Source of the DNA: Eubacteriales bacterium | GTDB lineage: Bacteria > Bacillota > Clostridia > Oscillospirales > Oscillospiraceae | Assembly (NCBI GenBank): GCA_030539285.1 | Contig: JAUNSH010000002.1 | Coordinates: 1 to 64,000 of the forward strand | DNA length: 64,000 nucleotides | Direction: 5' to 3' | Part shown: one piece after another, positions 35,775 through 45,327 of the stretch | How the letters are laid out: the number at the start of each line of letters is the position of its first letter | How positions within the stretch are numbered: the first letter of the stretch is position 1 | Made by a program: the position numbers and the translations under genes | The notes under the pieces: model-generated | Told to the model about the DNA's origin: nothing | Databases searched by the model: none | The model's input: only the letters and a program-made list of their open reading frames with translations

Positions 35775-36803
35775 TCATCTCTGGACTCGGCCGGAGCCAT
35801 CACCGTTGATCAGGTTCATCACCTCGTCCACCGTGGAAAGGTTGAAGTCGAACTCGATGGAGTGCTTCAGGCAGCTTGCACCGGCAGCGAACTCTACTGC
35901 CTTCTGATTATCAAAATCATTGAGGCAGGCATAAATCAGGCCCGAGGCGAAAGAGTCCCCGCCGCCTACCCGGTCGATGATCTGCATGGTGTACTTTTTA
36001 GAAACATAAGTCTCACCGTCAGCATACAGCATGGCAGACCAGTTATTGACGGATGCCGAAATGGATTCACGCAGGGTGATCGCGACTTTCTCAAATCCAA
36101 AGGTGTCTGCCAACTGAGCGGCAAGATTGGAATAGCCCTTCAGGCTCAGCTTTCCGGAGGTCACATCCGTGTCCGCTGCCTTGATCCCCAGAACCTTCTC
36201 GGAATCCTCCTCATTGGCGATGCACACATCCACATACTCCATCAGGGGTGTCATGACACGCTTGGCCTCCTCGGTAGACCACAGATTTTTCCGGTAGTTC
36301 AGGTCGCAGCTGATCTTCACCCCGTGCTTTTTCGCCGCGACGCAGGCTTGGCGGCAGATCTCCTGCATGTTCCTGCTCAGAGCCACGGTGATCCCCGTGA
36401 AGTGGAACCAGCCGGCATCGGCGAAAATAGCGTCCCAGTCAAAATCCTCCGGCACCGCCTCCGCGATGGAAGAATGCTTTCGGTCATAGATGACCTTGGA
36501 GGGGCGCTGGGAAGCGCCGCGCTCCAGATAGTACACGCCCAGGCGCTCACCACCCCAGGCGATGTGATCGGTCATAACATCATACTTCCGCAGCATCCGG
36601 TAGGCACAGCGTCCAATGTCGTTATCGGGGAACTTGGTGACCATTTCGGCGGGCATGCCCATGTACGCCAGGGCAATCACCATATTTCCCTCCGCCCCCG
36701 TATAGTTTACGGTAAAGCTGTCCGCCTGCGGAAAGCGCAGAACACCAGCAGGCGCCAAACGCACCATCATCTCACCGAATCCTACAAACTTTTTCTTTTC
36801 CAT
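35775..36803 (-). CDS. kdgK: 2-keto-3-deoxygluconate kinase (second copy)
   Basis: The 342-residue PfkB kinase is a clear paralogue of the one at 19762: FGEMMVRLAP, NYTGAEGNMVIALA, SCDLNYRKNLW, DRVGGGDSFASG and an almost identical end (GDGSGRVQR). It would make KDPG for the aldolase encoded 24 bases upstream on the same strand. The GGGDSF loop, with Gly for Ala, is shared by both copies. Confidence 0.9.
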   Translation of the reverse strand: MEKKKFVGFGEMMVRLAPAGVLRFPQADSFTVNYTGAEGNMVIALAYMGMPAEMVTKFPDNDIGRCAYRMLRKYDVMTDHIAWGGERLGVYYLERGASQRPSKVIYDRKHSSIAEAVPEDFDWDAIFADAGWFHFTGITVALSRNMQEICRQACVAAKKHGVKISCDLNYRKNLWSTEEAKRVMTPLMEYVDVCIANEEDSEKVLGIKAADTDVTSGKLSLKGYSNLAAQLADTFGFEKVAITLRESISASVNNWSAMLYADGETYVSKKYTMQIIDRVGGGDSFASGLIYACLNDFDNQKAVEFAAGASCLKHSIEFDFNLSTVDEVMNLINGDGSGRVQR

Positions 36804-36827
36804 GACTGCAAGTTCTCCTTTTTCGGT

Positions 36828-37481
36828 TTAACCGTGCTCACGGGTAATATCCATAAAGGCCTTCGCGCGCCGGGTGATCTCACCAAAATCGCCGGCAGCG
36901 ATACACTTTTTGTCGCACAGGCGGCCGCTGATCCCGGCACCGACGAAACCGAAATCCAGGTATCTGCCCCAGGTTTCCTCGTTAACACCGCCGGTGGCAC
37001 AAAGCTTCACGTGGCTGATGGGGCCAAGGATGTCCTTAATATATCCAAAGCCCAGATAGCCCGAGGGGAAAAGCTTGACGATATCCGCGCCCAGTTTGTG
37101 GGCGGAGAGGATCTCAGAGGGAGTCATTGCTCCAGGAATGGAAACAAGCCCCAACTCCTTGGTCTTTGCGATCACATCCGGGTCGACATTGGGGGAAATG
37201 ATGTAACGGGCACCCGCCTCCGCGGCAGCCACGACCTGATCCGGTGTCAGAACGGTGCCGGCGCCGAACATCATATTGTCCCCAAAGCGTTCATACAGCG
37301 CACGGATGCTTGCGCAGGTCTTCTCCGTGCAGGCGGGATCCGCCTGGTCATAGGTCACCTCGATCAGCTTGATGCCGCCCTCATACAGCGCGTCGGCAAG
37401 GCGGAGAAGGTCCTCTCCGTAAACCCGGCGGCAAATGGTGATCACTTTATTCTGCGTAATGAAATCCAGCGTGTTCTTCAT
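36828..37481 (-). CDS. eda: KDPG/KHG aldolase
   Basis: The 217-residue class I aldolase has the family order of catalytic features: GGIKLIEVTYD with the catalytic Glu, FGAGTVLTPDQ, and the Schiff-base Lys in GADIVKLFPS (about 137). KLCATGGVNEETW and FVGAGISG follow. It cleaves 2-keto-3-deoxy-6-phosphogluconate to pyruvate and glyceraldehyde 3-phosphate. It is co-transcribed with the KDG kinase. No dehydratase that makes KDG is encoded here, so KDG must come from elsewhere or from import. Confidence 0.93.
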   Translation of the reverse strand: MKNTLDFITQNKVITICRRVYGEDLLRLADALYEGGIKLIEVTYDQADPACTEKTCASIRALYERFGDNMMFGAGTVLTPDQVVAAAEAGARYIISPNVDPDVIAKTKELGLVSIPGAMTPSEILSAHKLGADIVKLFPSGYLGFGYIKDILGPISHVKLCATGGVNEETWGRYLDFGFVGAGISGRLCDKKCIAAGDFGEITRRAKAFMDITREHG

Positions 37482-37624
37482 AGAGGTTCTCCTTTATGTA
37501 TTAGAAAAAATTATAGTTTCCGTTCGTTTACAGGTAAATTATCGGATATTTTCCTCTATATTTCAAGCCATGAAGTTATTTAGAACTATTGCGATATTAC
37601 GCTCTTTGCGCTGAGGATACATTT

Positions 37625-38506
37625 ATGGAACAACGAATCTGTTTTGGAAAAAACACACCCGTCACCTTTTTGGAGAATCTGCATTTCAGCAAGGACTGCC
37701 CCTACCGGATACGCAAAAAAGATTTCCAGAATGATGATATTGCACCGCTACACTACGCCGACACCTTGGAAATCGGACTGTGCTGCGATATTCGGGGCGA
37801 GGTAGTCATCGGAAATGAGCGGCTGGTCATTGATGGCGAAACTGTGTACGCGGTCCCGCCGGGAGCGGTTCACGCTACCACTTTCAGCCGGGGCACGGGC
37901 TGTATTTATGTGCTTCAGGTCTCGCCGGAAGCACTGAGGGAGATTGTGAATATCGAGACACTGTTCCGGCAGTGCGGCAAATCTGTGTACGCTATCCCGC
38001 ATATTTGTGAGGGCTTTGAAGCTATACACACCCTGGTGCAGGAGATGATCCGGTTGGATGACCGCCCGTTGGGACGCATTCGGAAGCTCCTGGAAATTTT
38101 CGACCTGCTGGAACGGCAGACTCCACCGGAAGAGGGGCTTAAGACGGAACCGCTCCCCGCCCCGAATGCCCAGCTGTATCAAATCCTCCACTGGACTCAG
38201 ACACACTTCGCCGAAACGATCCAGTTAGAGCAGGCGGCATCCGTTGTGGGATTCAGCCGAAACTATTTCTGCACTTGGTTCCGCAGAAATACCCAGACAA
38301 CCTACCTGAATTATCTGAATCAGGTACGAATCAATCACGCCTGCCGAATCCTGATCCACACCGGCTCCATAGATCAGGCCTGCCACGACAGCGGCTTCCG
38401 GGATATGAGCTACTTCATTCAGACATTCCGAAAAACCCAGGGCTGTACGCCTAGGCAGTATGTCCGCAATTGCACGCTTTCACCGGGCCGCCGGTTATCC
38501 CGCTAG
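37625..38506 (+). CDS. AraC-family transcriptional regulator
   Basis: This 293-residue protein has an N-terminal cupin-like sensor domain (GLCCDIRGEVVIGNE ... VPPGAVH). A C-terminal pair of helix-turn-helix motifs follows, with EQAASVVGFSRNYFCTWFRR and a final GFRDMSYFIQTFRKTQGCTPRQY. It is divergent from the aldolase/KDG kinase operon and so is its likely activator. The ATG at 37625 is chosen for its upstream tgagga. Confidence 0.9.
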   Translation: MEQRICFGKNTPVTFLENLHFSKDCPYRIRKKDFQNDDIAPLHYADTLEIGLCCDIRGEVVIGNERLVIDGETVYAVPPGAVHATTFSRGTGCIYVLQVSPEALREIVNIETLFRQCGKSVYAIPHICEGFEAIHTLVQEMIRLDDRPLGRIRKLLEIFDLLERQTPPEEGLKTEPLPAPNAQLYQILHWTQTHFAETIQLEQAASVVGFSRNYFCTWFRRNTQTTYLNYLNQVRINHACRILIHTGSIDQACHDSGFRDMSYFIQTFRKTQGCTPRQYVRNCTLSPGRRLSR

Positions 38507-38530
38507 CCGGCGCGTGCGAAAAACAGCAAA

Positions 38531-38564
38531 GGGCGTGTTGCGGCATTCCGCAACACGCCCTTTT
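38531..38564 (+). terminator. Rho-independent terminator after the AraC gene
   Basis: A perfect 13-bp GC-rich stem (gggcgtgttgcgg with its complement) has a four-base loop and is followed by ttttcc. The regulator's stop lies 25 bases upstream. Confidence 0.88.
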
Positions 38565-38642
38565 CCTTATTGATACAGCAAACCTCCCATTCGCTCCGAA
38601 CGAAGGCATTCATGTAAACGCTCCGCCTTTCCACCAGGCAGG

Positions 38643-39839
38643 TCAGATCACGCCTTTTTCCCGAAGCGCTTCGATGTCCTCCCCCGAGTAGCCCAATTCT
38701 TTCAATATTTCTTCATTATGCTCTCCCAGTGCGGGGGCCGTCCGGCGGATTGTCGGCGGCGTCTCACTGTAGTAGATAGGTGTGCCGATTGCCTGATATG
38801 TGCCTGCCTTGGGATGGGGGATTTGCTGGATGATCCCATTGTGAAGCACCTGGGGGTCTGTTTTCAGGCTTTCATAGGTATTGACCTTTCCGCACCAGAT
38901 TCCCTTCGCGTTGAACCGATCCAGCCAATACTGGGTGGGTTTCTCCCGGATCCGTTCCTGAACGATTTCGAATATCGCCTCCCGGTTGCACATATTTTTC
39001 TCCTCGCTGCCCATCAAAGGTATCAGAGTATCCACATCCAGGATCTGTTCCAGTAGTTCCGGCCGGTCGCCGGCATTGGTGGACAGCACCATAAAGCCGT
39101 CCGAAGTCCTGTATATGCCGTAGGGTGCGGGTTGAAGGGTATGTCCCGAATGGTTGTGGGCCCGTTTCGGCAGTTCGCCGGTATTCAGATAGTAGCTGAA
39201 CTCCTGGGACTGCAGGTGGATTGCCGAACTGAGCAGATCCACCGCGACCCGCTGCCCCTGTCCGGTCTGCCGGGCATGATACAAAGCCGTGGTCACCGCC
39301 ACAACGATGACCATGGAGCTGTAAATATCCACTTCATAGATACCCACAGACTCCGGCATTCCGTCCAGATCCCGGCCAACCATCGTCACCAGCCCGGAAA
39401 TAGCCTGTCCGATGATATCCTGTCCCGGCAGGTGGATATATGGGCCAGACTCCCCATATCCCAGTGCCTCACAGTATACCAGCGCGGGATTGATCTTCCG
39501 CAGCTCGTCGTAGCCCAGGCCCAAATGCTCCAGCACACCGGCCCGGTAATTGGTCACCAGAACATCTGTGTCCTTTACCAGCTCCTTGATGATCTGCTTG
39601 CCCTCGGGAGATTTCAGATCGACCGCGAGACTCCGCTTATTTCTGTTCAGCGCCAGAAAAATGGGGCTTTCTCCTCCCATGTCCTCCCGCTGATGAAAAC
39701 TACGGTTAAAGTCCCCTTTACCGGGCCGTTCTACATTGATGACATCCGCGCCCAAATCACCCAGCAGCTGCAAAGCGAACGGTCCCTGCGCAAAATGCGT
39801 AAACCCAAGGATCTTCACTCCTTCCAGCGCTCCTGCCAT
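38643..39839 (-). CDS. CaiB/BaiF-type family III CoA-transferase (second copy)
   Basis: The 398-residue protein aligns end to end with the CoA-transferase at 27528 (GVKILGFTHFAQGPFALQLL, NRNKRSLAVDLK, CEALGYGESGPYI, catalytic Asp in YEVDIYSSM) and is clearly diverged in between. It stands alone on the minus strand, flanked by AraC and LysR regulator genes. It may serve a different acid from the first copy or a different step of the same cycle. Confidence 0.93.
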   Translation of the reverse strand: MAGALEGVKILGFTHFAQGPFALQLLGDLGADVINVERPGKGDFNRSFHQREDMGGESPIFLALNRNKRSLAVDLKSPEGKQIIKELVKDTDVLVTNYRAGVLEHLGLGYDELRKINPALVYCEALGYGESGPYIHLPGQDIIGQAISGLVTMVGRDLDGMPESVGIYEVDIYSSMVIVVAVTTALYHARQTGQGQRVAVDLLSSAIHLQSQEFSYYLNTGELPKRAHNHSGHTLQPAPYGIYRTSDGFMVLSTNAGDRPELLEQILDVDTLIPLMGSEEKNMCNREAIFEIVQERIREKPTQYWLDRFNAKGIWCGKVNTYESLKTDPQVLHNGIIQQIPHPKAGTYQAIGTPIYYSETPPTIRRTAPALGEHNEEILKELGYSGEDIEALREKGVI

Positions 39840-39962
39840 AGTGATCCCTCCATATCATTGCTTTTTCCTTAATTATACGGCAAAACGCGGTTGAATACAA
39901 GTCCCTCCCGCGTTTTCCGGCGCCTGCGTCTCAGAGGATCCTGCGCGATTGCCTGTGGTCCC

Positions 39963-40850
39963 CTAGTCGAAGGTGTCATGTATATACTTCCAAAAATCAG
40001 ATACGACCGTCTGATCCGCAACGGAAGCCTTCAGCTTTACGAATGCTGTCTTGGTGATAATGGGGTCTGAAAGCTTAAGTATGGAGACCGGGAAATTGGA
40101 CTGGAACTTTTTCGCAAGCTGGGCAGGCAGGAGCGCGATGCCGACATTCTCGCTGACCATCCCCAGCATGATATTCACCCGGCTGCTGATATTGGCGATT
40201 TTCGGGAAAAATCCGCATCTTTCGCACGCGGAGATCACATACGCGTACAGCTCGGAGGACCGGTCAAATGTAATAAAGGGTTCGTTTCGCAGATCCCGAA
40301 TGGATACGCTTCCCTTTTTGGAAAGCGGCGAGGAGGAATTGCATACTACGACCAGCTCTTCTTCAGAGATGACCACATAGTCATAAAGCGACAGATCCAG
40401 GGTATCGATACGGACGATCCCCACATCGGAAGTATTATTTGCCAGAGACTGGAGGGTCTTCGCCTGATCGCACTCCAAATAGTCGATCCTGAGCTTCGGA
40501 GTGATCGCCTGGAAGGAGGTAATGGTCCTGACCGCGCCGTAATCAAGGACCAGAGGTATGGCGGATATGCGCAAATGCTGTTCCGTGTTCGCAAGATACG
40601 GCTGAAGTTCGGTCATCATGTCATTGTGCAGTTCGACAAATCTGACGGAATATTTCGCGAACACCTCGCCCGCTTCCGTCAGGCTGATTGGCGTTTTCCG
40701 CCGGTCTATCAGATTGCAGCCAAGCTCCGCCTCAAGGCTTTTCAGGCATTTTGAGAAGGAGGACTGTGACATATACAAAGAATCCGCCGCCTTGGTGAAA
40801 TTACGCGTCTGGCACAGCGCGTTGAAGCATTTGATCATCTGAGAATTCAT
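39963..40850 (-). CDS. LysR-family transcriptional regulator
   Basis: The 295-residue protein has a LysR winged helix at the N-terminus (MIKCFNALCQTRNFTKAAD, MSQSSFSKCLKSLEAELG). The type 2 periplasmic-binding sensor domain covers the rest. The ATG at 40850 follows an aaaggaggt ribosome site. It is divergent from the NCS1 permease gene at 41182, with a LysR-type box between them, so it probably controls uptake of that permease's substrate. Confidence 0.92.
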   Translation of the reverse strand: MNSQMIKCFNALCQTRNFTKAADSLYMSQSSFSKCLKSLEAELGCNLIDRRKTPISLTEAGEVFAKYSVRFVELHNDMMTELQPYLANTEQHLRISAIPLVLDYGAVRTITSFQAITPKLRIDYLECDQAKTLQSLANNTSDVGIVRIDTLDLSLYDYVVISEEELVVVCNSSSPLSKKGSVSIRDLRNEPFITFDRSSELYAYVISACERCGFFPKIANISSRVNIMLGMVSENVGIALLPAQLAKKFQSNFPVSILKLSDPIITKTAFVKLKASVADQTVVSDFWKYIHDTFD

Positions 40851-40875
40851 GATAACCTCCTTTGTCAGGCATATC

Positions 40876-40890
40876 ATTCCGTTATGGAAT
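40876..40890. promoter_or_regulatory. LysR-type binding box in the LysR/NCS1 control region
   Basis: The sequence attccgttatggaat is a perfect interrupted palindrome of the T-N11-A class used by LysR proteins. It lies 26 bases upstream of the LysR start, within the 331-base divergent region 40851-41181. The rest of that region is AT-rich, with no gene, and holds the unassigned promoter of the permease operon. Confidence 0.68.
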
Positions 40891-41181
40891 AACCGGATTC
40901 TTTGTCTGAATTGCAAAAAGAGAAAAAAGCGGTAATAATATAATCAAAGTTATGAAATTTGAACAAAAAACTCGTTTGGTTTTCCATCCTGTTGTTTCGT
41001 ATCGCCAACGTCTCAGCCGTATCGTCTTAAAAAATATTATACCACATCCGGCTATTGAGCGCAAGGCAGTAATCGACAGTTTTCCACCAGCCGGTGGGGG
41101 AAGCCGGCAGATAATATCCGTCAGAACTGTTTTTTCGCAAAGAAAAAATGTCTGAAATAGATCAGTAAAGGAGTAGAAATA

Positions 41182-42447
41182 ATGGCAGAACAAAAAGAAT
41201 CTACCGGCCAGTTTGCATCACAGGCGGTACCCATGGATCAGAGGATGAAGTCGACCTCCCTATTCGGAGCGATGTCCGGATTCATCTTCATGACAACATC
41301 CCTTCAGGCTGGCGCAAACATGGGGTTTGGCGGCGATTTCAAAACAGTTCTGATGGCGATCGCGGTTGGCGCGGTATTTCTCACCGTGATTGCGGTCATT
41401 ATGGGCTGCGCCGCGGCAAAAACCGGCATGACCTTTGGTCAGCTCATCAACTACGCATACGGAAAATACGGATCCAAAATCATCGGCTTCTTCCTTGCGT
41501 TCTCTCTGCTGGGCTGGACCGCGGTGGACGCAGGTCTGATGGGAAGCGCGATCAACGCTTTTATCCCCGGTATCCCGCAATACGCAATGAGCCTCGTCTC
41601 TGTGATCCTTTTCACCGCGACAGCGGCTTTCGGAATGAAGGCCATGAGCAAGCTTGGCACGATCTGCATTCCTGTTATCGGCATTTTTGGCCTTGTATCC
41701 GCTTTTATCGGCATCAGAGGCCTGGGCGGTATGTCCGGCCTTATGGCTTATGTGCCTGCCTCTAAGCTGCCCTTCGGCTCTCTGGTCGGCTTGGCCATCG
41801 GCTCCTGGATCGGCTGCGCCTGCTCTCTGCTCCCTGACTTTATGAGATTTGCCAAGAATACAAAGGTCGCGGCAGGACTTGGCATCCTCTTCATGCTGAT
41901 CCTGAATCCCCTGATGCTGATCATCGGTGCCATCGGCGCCATCGCGACGGGATATGGCGATATGCCTTATGTTCTGGCCGCGCAGGGCCTTGCGATCCCC
42001 GGTCTGCTGATCGGTATTTTCGGAAACTGGGGTCCCGCCCAGGGCAACGAATACTCCTGCGCTCTGACTTGGGGCAATATGTTTAAACTTGAGCACAAAA
42101 AGATGACGGTCATCTGCGGCATCATCGCGCTGATCCTGACCGCTATGAACTTCTTCCAGTATTTCGGCACATTCCTCATTTTCCTGTCCAACTGCGTTCC
42201 TGCTATCATTGGCGTCTTTATGGCTGACTATCTCTACACCTACCGCAAGGGCTATCCCAATGCTGAGCAGATCGACATCAAGTGGGACTGGAGAGGTCTT
42301 GTGGCTGTCGCTGTGGGTATTGTTCTGGCATATGCCGGTCTGCCGGGCATCTCTCAGGTCTGGTGCGTATGCAGCGCGGTCATCGTCCGTATCGTGCTGA
42401 ACATGGTCGGCAAGGATTCCCCCGCGAAGATCTATTACAAGAGCTGA
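41182..42447 (+). CDS. NCS1-family permease (cytosine/purine/allantoin type)
   Basis: The 421-residue membrane protein has about twelve helices and the NCS1/CodB-like pattern: SLQAGANMGFGGDF, a GWTAVDAGLMGSA segment and a conserved WIGCACSLLPDFMRFAKN segment. NCS1 transporters carry nucleobases, hydantoins, allantoin and related ring ureides, driven by H+ or Na+. It is followed after 44 bases by an amidase and then a second NCS1 gene, forming a small uptake-and-hydrolysis cluster. Confidence 0.9.
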   Translation: MAEQKESTGQFASQAVPMDQRMKSTSLFGAMSGFIFMTTSLQAGANMGFGGDFKTVLMAIAVGAVFLTVIAVIMGCAAAKTGMTFGQLINYAYGKYGSKIIGFFLAFSLLGWTAVDAGLMGSAINAFIPGIPQYAMSLVSVILFTATAAFGMKAMSKLGTICIPVIGIFGLVSAFIGIRGLGGMSGLMAYVPASKLPFGSLVGLAIGSWIGCACSLLPDFMRFAKNTKVAAGLGILFMLILNPLMLIIGAIGAIATGYGDMPYVLAAQGLAIPGLLIGIFGNWGPAQGNEYSCALTWGNMFKLEHKKMTVICGIIALILTAMNFFQYFGTFLIFLSNCVPAIIGVFMADYLYTYRKGYPNAEQIDIKWDWRGLVAVAVGIVLAYAGLPGISQVWCVCSAVIVRIVLNMVGKDSPAKIYYKS

Positions 42448-42491
42448 CATCTTAAATACAAACGATATTATGTGATTTGGAGGTTAAATAT

Positions 42492-43142
42492 ATGGCCAGA
42501 TATTGGGAATGGAGTTCTCCTTTTAAGATCGTTCCGTCCGAAACCGCGCTGATCATTGTGGATATGCAGAAAGGCTTTGTCGATGAGGGCTTCTGCTTCT
42601 ATACGCCGGACGCAAAGGCACAGATCCCCGTTATCGCGGATTTTAAGCAGTTCTGCAAGGACAAGGGCATCCCTGTATTCCTTTCCGCTTTTGTTCAGGA
42701 TCCCGAGTATCACAATGATTACTACTGGTTCCGCAACAAGGAACGGGGCCTGCTGAATGACGATGGGACCTGTAAGCTCCGCCGCGGCACGCCTGACGGA
42801 GAGATCACGGATGCCCTGGCTCCCACCGGGGATGATACTTACTTTACCAAGTACACCTATTCCTGCTTTGCCCACACGGAGCTGGAACCGATCCTGAGAG
42901 AAAAGGGGATCCGCACCGTGATCGTTTGCGGCACCTGCACAAACTGGTGTGTAGACAGCACCATCCGTGATGCCTATCATAAGGACTTCAATGTTGTGGC
43001 GCTTGCCGACTGCATCAGCACCTTCCCTCACGCCGGTGCGGACGCCGAGACCTGGAATAAGATGGAATTCGATCTTTGGGGCGAAGGCTTTGCAAGGGTC
43101 ATGACCGCTGAGCAGGCAAAGGCAGAAATCAACGAGGCCTGA
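42492..43142 (+). CDS. Isochorismatase-fold amidase (N-carbamoylsarcosine amidase-like cysteine hydrolase)
   Basis: This 216-residue hydrolase has the family's catalytic triad in order: Asp in IIVDMQKGF (about 24), a Lys in TYFTKYTYS, and the nucleophile Cys in VCGTCTNWCVDST (about 150), with the cis-peptide region just before it. The family includes N-carbamoylsarcosine amidase, ureidoacrylate hydrolase and nicotinamidase. Flanking NCS1 permeases favour a ureido or carbamoyl substrate. The ATG at 42492 lies seven bases after ggagg. Confidence 0.9.
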   Translation: MARYWEWSSPFKIVPSETALIIVDMQKGFVDEGFCFYTPDAKAQIPVIADFKQFCKDKGIPVFLSAFVQDPEYHNDYYWFRNKERGLLNDDGTCKLRRGTPDGEITDALAPTGDDTYFTKYTYSCFAHTELEPILREKGIRTVIVCGTCTNWCVDSTIRDAYHKDFNVVALADCISTFPHAGADAETWNKMEFDLWGEGFARVMTAEQAKAEINEA

Positions 43143-43163
43143 AAAATGCATGGCTAACTGTAT

Positions 43164-43189
43164 ACTCCTGCGGTTTTTACCGCAGGAGT
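43164..43189 (+). terminator. Hairpin between amidase and second NCS1 gene
   Basis: A 10-bp perfect stem (actcctgcgg with ccgcaggagt) has a loop of five T and an A. It has no trailing T tract, so partial termination is likely. Confidence 0.65.
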
Positions 43190-43267
43190 AATACTACACC
43201 CAAAATTTCGAAAATTGATGTATATTTATGCAAGTTATGAATAAATATGAAATGGAGGTAGGCCGAT

Positions 43268-44590
43268 TTGGCGGAAAATAAATCCCTTGCGGCGAAAAAA
43301 GATTCAGAGTTCAGTACCGGGACCGTGCCTGACAGCGCGCGCAGGAGCATTGGTTCTTTGGTCTTCACATGGATCGGATATGTATTCACTGTTACGATCA
43401 TGAGTGCCGGCGGACAGATCGCCAGCGGCGCGGCAAGTTTCGGACAGGCTATGGCCGCTGTTTACATTGGCTACGCGATCCTATTCGTAATTGCCATGGC
43501 AACTTCGATCATATCCATGCGTACAGGCCTGTCCTTCGGACTTGTCAGCCGGTTCAGCTTCGGCAAAAACGGCGCGAAGCTCATCTCGTTTTTCACCACG
43601 GTTACGTTGTGCGGCTGGTTTTCCATAAACTGCTACCTAATGGGAGACGTCACTCACGTTCTGTTTCCGGCTATTCCCCGCTGGCCAGTCGTTCTGCTTT
43701 TTGGCGCACTCATGGTTTTCTCCGCGCTGAAAGGCCAGAAGGTGATGAACTACATCGGAATGTTCGCGTGTGCGGCGGTTTTTGTGGTTGGCATCACAGC
43801 GGTGGCTGTCGGCCTTAAGGACGCGCATTCCATATACCAGGGCGGAATTTTCGCGATCCAAAAGGAAACGGACACGACCATGACCCAGCTCATTACCATT
43901 GCGGTTGGTTCCTGTGTATGCGGATGCTGCTCCTGGGCACCCGACCTGATGCGTTTTTCCAAGGATTATAAAACCACCACCGGTGTTATGGCGATCGGCC
44001 TTGGCATCTGCGGCCCGTTTATGCTTTTGATTGGCATCGTTGGTATGCTTGTCTACGGGCAGTATGATATCGCCTACATTCTTAAGGAACAGGGGCTGCT
44101 TTCGTTGGCATTTATTGGCCTGTTCGCGAACATCTGGTCAACAGCTCAGGGAAATGCCTATTCCAGCTCTCTGAACCTTGCCTCTATTTTTACAAAGGTC
44201 AAGCGCGAGAAACTGCTGATCATTTTTGGTGTCATCGGTACTGTTACGGGACTGTTTGGTCTGTATAAGTATTTCAGCGCATGGCTGAGTTTTTTGGCCA
44301 CAGCGTTTCCTCCCATGGCCGGTGTTGTGATCGCCGACTATATCGTCAGCTGGCGCGGAAAGATGCCTGCTCTGGAAAAAGCGATGCCGCACCTTGCGTC
44401 CTGGAATTACTTAAGTCTCGCGTGCTACGTTGTCGGCGTCTCCACAAAATGGTGGTTCCCCAATATCGGTATCCCAGCGGTCAATTCTCTTGTTGTGACA
44501 ATGATCCTGGAGGCTGCCTGCGGATACTTCTGGCTGCGCAAGCGCGCAGATGCGGTCAAAGAAATGACCGAAGAAAAAACATACAAATAA
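43268..44590 (+). CDS. NCS1-family permease (second copy)
   Basis: The 440-residue protein has about twelve helices and the same NCS1 landmarks as the copy at 41182 (MSAGGQIASGAASFGQ, GSCVCGCCSWAPDLMRFSKDY, IWSTAQGNAYSSSLN). It starts at TTG, seven bases after ggaggt. Sequence divergence from the first copy suggests a different substrate, for example the product and precursor of the amidase. Confidence 0.88.
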   Translation: MAENKSLAAKKDSEFSTGTVPDSARRSIGSLVFTWIGYVFTVTIMSAGGQIASGAASFGQAMAAVYIGYAILFVIAMATSIISMRTGLSFGLVSRFSFGKNGAKLISFFTTVTLCGWFSINCYLMGDVTHVLFPAIPRWPVVLLFGALMVFSALKGQKVMNYIGMFACAAVFVVGITAVAVGLKDAHSIYQGGIFAIQKETDTTMTQLITIAVGSCVCGCCSWAPDLMRFSKDYKTTTGVMAIGLGICGPFMLLIGIVGMLVYGQYDIAYILKEQGLLSLAFIGLFANIWSTAQGNAYSSSLNLASIFTKVKREKLLIIFGVIGTVTGLFGLYKYFSAWLSFLATAFPPMAGVVIADYIVSWRGKMPALEKAMPHLASWNYLSLACYVVGVSTKWWFPNIGIPAVNSLVVTMILEAACGYFWLRKRADAVKEMTEEKTYK

Positions 44591-44740
44591 CAGCATCACG
44601 CTGACCGGGAAAATTTGCGGCAGATATGTTCTGGATCCCGCGCAATCAGCAGCACATCAGCCCCCAATACCCGGGCCGATGTGCCGCTTTCCACGTGATC
44701 AACGCCCCTCATGCCATTTCTATGACAATATATCTGGAGC

Positions 44741-44773
44741 AAGAGGCCGGGCAGCCAGTCCGGCTTCTTTTCC
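44741..44773 (+). terminator. Possible terminator after the second NCS1 gene
   Basis: An imperfect 10-bp stem (aagaggccgg with ccggcttctt) is followed by four T. The rest of 44591-44853 has no convincing gene. A 67-codon minus-strand frame at 44596-44799 has no recognisable motif. Confidence 0.45.
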
Positions 44774-44853
44774 ATCTCTTGCATAATACTATTCTTCAAT
44801 AAAACAACGCAATTGCTTGCAGTGATGTGATATACTATATCCGGGTGATAAAT

Positions 44854-45327
44854 ATGGCATCCAGATATAAATTCAGTGAGGAAGAAATCAAGGAAATTGA
44901 GCAGGCTCGTAAAGAAAACAAGGACAAGCGAGCAGAGGTCAGATTGAAAGTATTAGAGCTGCGGGCAAAAGGAGCATCAGCCAAGGAGGTTGCGGCGGCA
45001 ACGGGATTCCATGCTGGCTCTGTAACACGACTTGTAGCCAAATACAGAAATTACGGTATTGAGGCGATTTCCGGCAATCATTACGGCGGCAATCATCGCA
45101 ATATGAGCATAGAGGAAGAAGCGGCTATCCTTGCCCCCTTTAAGGAACGGGCAGAAAAGGGGGAACTGGTGGAAATCAGCGAGATTGCGAGGGCGTACCA
45201 GCAGGCTGTTGGACATTCTATGAGTTCAGGACAGATTTATCGTGTCCTGCATCGGCATGGATGGCGTAAGACTATGCCCCGGAGCAGACATCCTAAAAAG
45301 GCCAGTGAAGAGGTCATAGAGGCCTGA
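44854..45327 (+). CDS. IS630 transposase, N-terminal reading frame (plus copy)
   Basis: The 157-residue product is the IS630 DNA-binding part: a helix-turn-helix (GASAKEVAAATGFHAGSVTRLVA), NHYGGNHRN, and a winged-helix end HRHGWRKTMPRSRHPKK. The frame ends at TGA (45325-45327), next to an A-rich slip site. The DDE domain continues in the -1 frame, as in IS630 elements that use frameshifting. The downstream frame is broken, so no active transposase is expected. Confidence 0.8.
   Translation: MASRYKFSEEEIKEIEQARKENKDKRAEVRLKVLELRAKGASAKEVAAATGFHAGSVTRLVAKYRNYGIEAISGNHYGGNHRNMSIEEEAAILAPFKERAEKGELVEISEIARAYQQAVGHSMSSGQIYRVLHRHGWRKTMPRSRHPKKASEEVIEA

Noticed and set aside
35862..37583. 573-codon plus-strand open frame
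   Set aside because: It is the reverse of the KDG kinase and aldolase genes, which have clear motifs.
44596..44799. 67-codon minus-strand frame after the second NCS1 gene
   Set aside because: No ribosome site or family motif, and it overlaps a hairpin.
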